Assembly (NCBI RefSeq): GCF_001664485.1
Contig: NZ_CP013635.1
Location: 496,001 to 560,000, forward strand
Direction of reading: 5' to 3'
Source: Rhizobium sp. N324
GTDB taxonomy: Bacteria; Pseudomonadota; Alphaproteobacteria; Rhizobiales; Rhizobiaceae
DNA length: 64,000 bases
Below are positions 61,802 to 64,000 of the stretch, piece by piece. Both the position numbers and the translations under genes were made by a program. The notes under the pieces were generated by a model. It was not told where the DNA came from. It did not search any database and was given only the letters and a program-made list of their open reading frames with translations. Positions within the stretch are counted from its first letter, which is position 1. The number at the start of each line of letters is the position of its first letter.

Positions 61802-63010
61802 TCAACGCAATTCGCCGACCGCCCGCTCGATGCGATCACAGGCCTCGGTGATGGCGTCCATCGAGGTGGCGATCGACAGGCGGAAATACGGCGACAGGCC
61901 GTAGGCCGCGCCCTGCAGGGCCGCCACGCCGACGCCGTCGAGGAGATAGAGGACGAAGTCGAGGTCCGTCTCGATCACCTTGCCCTCAGGCGTCCTCCGG
62001 CCGATCACGCCGGCGCAGTTGGGAAAGAGGTAGAAGGCCCCGTCCGGCACCAGGCACGACAGGCCCGGCACAGCGTTCAGACGCCGGCAGGCATAGTCGC
62101 GGCGTTCCTTATAGACCTTGACGCTGTCGGTGACGAAGCCCTGGTCGGAGGCGAGCGCATGCGCGGCCGCCGCCTGGCTGACCGAGGACGGGCAGGACGA
62201 CATCTGCGACTGCAGCTTGTTGATCGCCGCGATCAGCGGCGCCGGCCCCGCTCCGTAACCGATGCGCCAGCCGGTCATGGCGTAGGATTTCGATACGCCG
62301 TTGGTGAGGAGCACCCGCTCCTTCAGTTCCGGCACGGCTGCGACCAGCGTCGTCATCGGCTCGTCCTTGAACCAGACCTGATCGTAGATGTCGTCGGAGA
62401 GGATCATGATCTCCGGGTGCCGCAGCAGTACCTTTCCGATCTCCCGCAGTTCGTCGCGGCTATAGGCAGCGCCGGTCGGGTTCGACGGCGCATTCAGGAT
62501 CAGCCACATGGTCTTCGGCGTGATCGCCGCTTCGAGAGCTTCCGGCGTCAGCTTGAAGCCCTGCTCCTGCGGGCATTGCAAGATGACCGGCTTGCCCTCG
62601 TTGGCGATCACCATATCGGGATAGGAGACCCAATAGGGTGCCGGAATGATGACCTCGGCATCGTTCTCGACGCTGGCCATCAAGGCGAGGAACAGGATCT
62701 GCTTGGCGCCGCCGCCGACGCAGATCTCGTTATCGCCATATCGCAATCCGAGACGCCGCTCGAAATCGCCGATGATCGCCTTGCGCAGGGAAGGCGTGCC
62801 GTTGACGGCGGTGTATTTGGTTTCGCCCCGATCGATGGCGGCATGGGCCGCGGCCTTGACGTGATCCGGCGTATCGAAGTCGGGTTCGCCGACCGTCATG
62901 TCGACGATGTCGCGGCCGGCCGCCTTCAGCTCGCGGGCGCGCGCCGCCGCCGCCGTGCTCGGCGAAACCTTGATCCTGGAGACGCGTGAGGCTGGCACGA
63001 AAGTGCTCAT
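61802..63010 (-). CDS. Class I PLP-dependent aminotransferase
   Basis: Protein of 402 residues of the aspartate/aromatic aminotransferase family (subgroup I-gamma). Landmarks are VGEPDFDTPDHV, NAPSNPTG, the SDDIYDQVWF aspartate that pairs with the PLP ring nitrogen, the Schiff-base Lys in GVSKSYAMTGWRIGY, and a C-terminal Arg in YFRLSIATS. It would move an amino group between an amino acid and a 2-oxo acid. It lies 27 bases after the LivF-like gene on the same strand, so transport and transamination appear to be linked. Confidence 0.92.
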   Translation of the reverse strand: MSTFVPASRVSRIKVSPSTAAAARARELKAAGRDIVDMTVGEPDFDTPDHVKAAAHAAIDRGETKYTAVNGTPSLRKAIIGDFERRLGLRYGDNEICVGGGAKQILFLALMASVENDAEVIIPAPYWVSYPDMVIANEGKPVILQCPQEQGFKLTPEALEAAITPKTMWLILNAPSNPTGAAYSRDELREIGKVLLRHPEIMILSDDIYDQVWFKDEPMTTLVAAVPELKERVLLTNGVSKSYAMTGWRIGYGAGPAPLIAAINKLQSQMSSCPSSVSQAAAAHALASDQGFVTDSVKVYKERRDYACRRLNAVPGLSCLVPDGAFYLFPNCAGVIGRRTPEGKVIETDLDFVLYLLDGVGVAALQGAAYGLSPYFRLSIATSMDAITEACDRIERAVGELR

Positions 63011-63037
63011 GGATTTGTCCTTGGTTCTTCTTGGGTT

Positions 63038-63778
63038 TCAGTGAACGGCTTCGGTCTCGCCGCGCATCTTGCCCGTCAGGAAAAGCTCGCCGAGTTCGTC
63101 GTGGCTGATCTCCCCCGGTAGACCGTCCCAGATGACCTTGCCGAGCCTAAGGATCACCGCGCGTTCGGCGACTTCCATGGCCTTCTTCGTGTTCTGCTCG
63201 ACAAGCAGAATGGTCTGCCCGGCGGCATGCAGGCGCAGCAGCTCGTTGAAGACGATGCCGATCGCAGCCGGCGAAAGGCCGACCGACGGCTCGTCGACCA
63301 GCAGCACTTTCGGGCGCTGCAGGACGGCCATCGCCACTTCGAGCAGTTGCTGCTCGCCGCCCGACATATTGCCGGCCAGCGTCGAGCGCCGCGTCTTCAG
63401 GATCGGGAACAGATCGTAGACATAGTCCCGATCCGCCTTCACTTTGTCGTCGCGCAGCGTATAGGCCGCCATCTGCAGGTTTTCGTCCACCGTCATGACC
63501 GGAAAATTGCAGCGGCCCTGCGGCACGAAGGATATGCCTTCACCGAGAATGGCGCGCGACTTGTAGCCGGCAATGTTCTTGCCGCGCCAGTCGATGCTGC
63601 CGTCCTTGATCGTCGTCATGCCGTAGAGCGTCTTCAGAAGTGTCGATTTTCCCGCTCCGTTCGGTCCCATCAGCGCCACGAACTGGCCCGCCGGCACGTC
63701 GAGATCGACGCCGTTCAGGATATCGAGAGATCCATAGCCGGCACGCAGGCTCTTGATCGAGAGGTTTGAATCAGCCAC
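63038..63778 (-). CDS. LivF-like ABC transporter ATP-binding protein
   Basis: ATPase of 246 residues. Walker A GPNGAGKS is near 38-45, signature MSGGEQQLLEVAMAV and Walker B VLLVDEPSVGLSP are intact, and LVEQNTKKAM is the branched-chain-type switch. Its start overlaps the end of the LivG-like gene by 8 bases. Part of an importer whose other genes lie past the right edge; probably feeds the aminotransferase and HyuAB pathway. Confidence 0.93.
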   Translation of the reverse strand: MADSNLSIKSLRAGYGSLDILNGVDLDVPAGQFVALMGPNGAGKSTLLKTLYGMTTIKDGSIDWRGKNIAGYKSRAILGEGISFVPQGRCNFPVMTVDENLQMAAYTLRDDKVKADRDYVYDLFPILKTRRSTLAGNMSGGEQQLLEVAMAVLQRPKVLLVDEPSVGLSPAAIGIVFNELLRLHAAGQTILLVEQNTKKAMEVAERAVILRLGKVIWDGLPGEISHDELGELFLTGKMRGETEAVH

Positions 63779-64000
63779 CGAGATAGGCCTCCCTGACCCG
63801 CTGGTCGTTGATGATTTCCTGCGGCAGGCCCTCGGCGAGCTTGCGCCCCTGGTCGAGCACGATCACCCGCCGGCAGATGCTGGTCACCACGTCGATATTG
63901 TGTTCGATGATCAGGAAGCTGACGCCGAGCGATTTGTTGGCGTAGAGAATGGTCTCGACCACCCGTTCGATGATCTTCGGGTTGATGCCCGCCATCGGCT
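63771..64000 (-). CDS. LivG-like ABC transporter ATP-binding protein, C-terminal part
   Basis: Enters from beyond the right edge; only the last ~76 residues are seen. They carry the LivG pattern MAGINPKII, the switch histidine region LIIEHNIDVV, RVIVLDQGRKLAEG and the end REAYLGG. The Walker motifs are outside the window. Partner of the LivF-like ATPase. Confidence 0.88.
   Translation of the reverse strand, partial: PMAGINPKIIERVVETILYANKSLGVSFLIIEHNIDVVTSICRRVIVLDQGRKLAEGLPQEIINDQRVREAYLGG

Noticed and set aside
60716..62989. A 757-codon rightward frame
   Set aside because: Antisense to the LysR and aminotransferase genes, both of which have clear motifs and starts.
1..64000. Searches by eye for tRNA, rRNA, CRISPR repeats, transposase genes and replication origins
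   Set aside because: No cloverleaf-like segment, repeat-spacer series, transposase motif or RepABC-like gene was found; small RNAs cannot be excluded by eye.

Overview
The window looks like a piece of a large catabolic replicon or chromosomal region from a Rhizobium-type alphaproteobacterium. The grounds are GC-rich coding, Rhizobium-style catabolic genes (an StcD-like N-methylproline demethylase and several ABC importers), dense ATGA-coupled operons, and an intergenic double-hairpin repeat of the kind common in Rhizobium genomes. No rRNA, tRNA, CRISPR array or intact insertion sequence was seen. Almost everything is accessory catabolism: an importer, its enzymes and a local regulator, repeated several times.

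Region 1 (1-9.8 kb, leftward): a GntR-led operon encodes a DapA-like lyase, an aldehyde dehydrogenase, an FAD amine oxidase, a ProU-type betaine importer (binding protein, ATPase, two permeases) and a proline-racemase-family enzyme, followed by a GlxA-type regulator cut by the window edge. The enzyme set resembles hydroxyproline or amine breakdown to a 2-oxoacid. A 13-bp-arm palindrome lies in front of the regulator.

Region 2 (10.1-22.7 kb): a divergent locus for N-methylated amino acids, probably stachydrine-like betaines. Leftward it has the StcD-like demethylase, two DMSP-lyase-like cupins, EtfB/EtfA, and the full glutathione-dependent formaldehyde route (dehydrogenase, S-formylglutathione hydrolase, Gfa). 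Rightward it has a TetR regulator, a ProC-like reductase and a second betaine importer. The two arms are separated by a large, perfectly symmetric double operator.

Region 3 (22.7-29.9 kb): a Rhizobium repeat, about 1.2 kb without a supported gene, an AraC regulator, a YdeP/FdhF-type molybdopterin oxidoreductase with a small winged-helix partner, and a membrane PAS-GGDEF diguanylate cyclase.

Region 4 (29.9-35.7 kb) and Region 6 (41.9-51.5 kb): together these look like a phenylpropanoid route (coniferyl alcohol to coniferaldehyde, ferulate, feruloyl-CoA, vanillin, vanillate). They carry a MarR regulator, a CalB-like dehydrogenase, an alcohol dehydrogenase, a hydroxycinnamoyl-CoA hydratase-lyase and a CoA ligase, and on the other side an AraC regulator, a Liv-type importer, a coniferyl-alcohol-dehydrogenase-like SDR and two vanillin-dehydrogenase-like ALDHs.

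Region 5 (35.8-41.5 kb) sits between these halves: a class III adenylate cyclase and then a three-gene set that I read as an ABC-three-component (ABC-3C) conflict or anti-phage system. It consists of a Cap4/DUF4297-like nuclease protein, a small middle component and a DUF3732/RecN-like ATPase, trailed by an orphan ORF fragment. This is the most striking system in the window.

Region 7 (51.5-55.3 kb): a decayed chemoreceptor, a secreted protein of unknown function, and a DUF4142 / cupredoxin / ECF sigma trio. Region 8 (55.3-64 kb, leftward): Liv-type ATPases, an aminotransferase, a LysR regulator, hydantoinase/oxoprolinase HyuA and HyuB, an SDR and an HpcH/HpaI aldolase, probably one pathway for a cyclic amide or amino-acid derivative.
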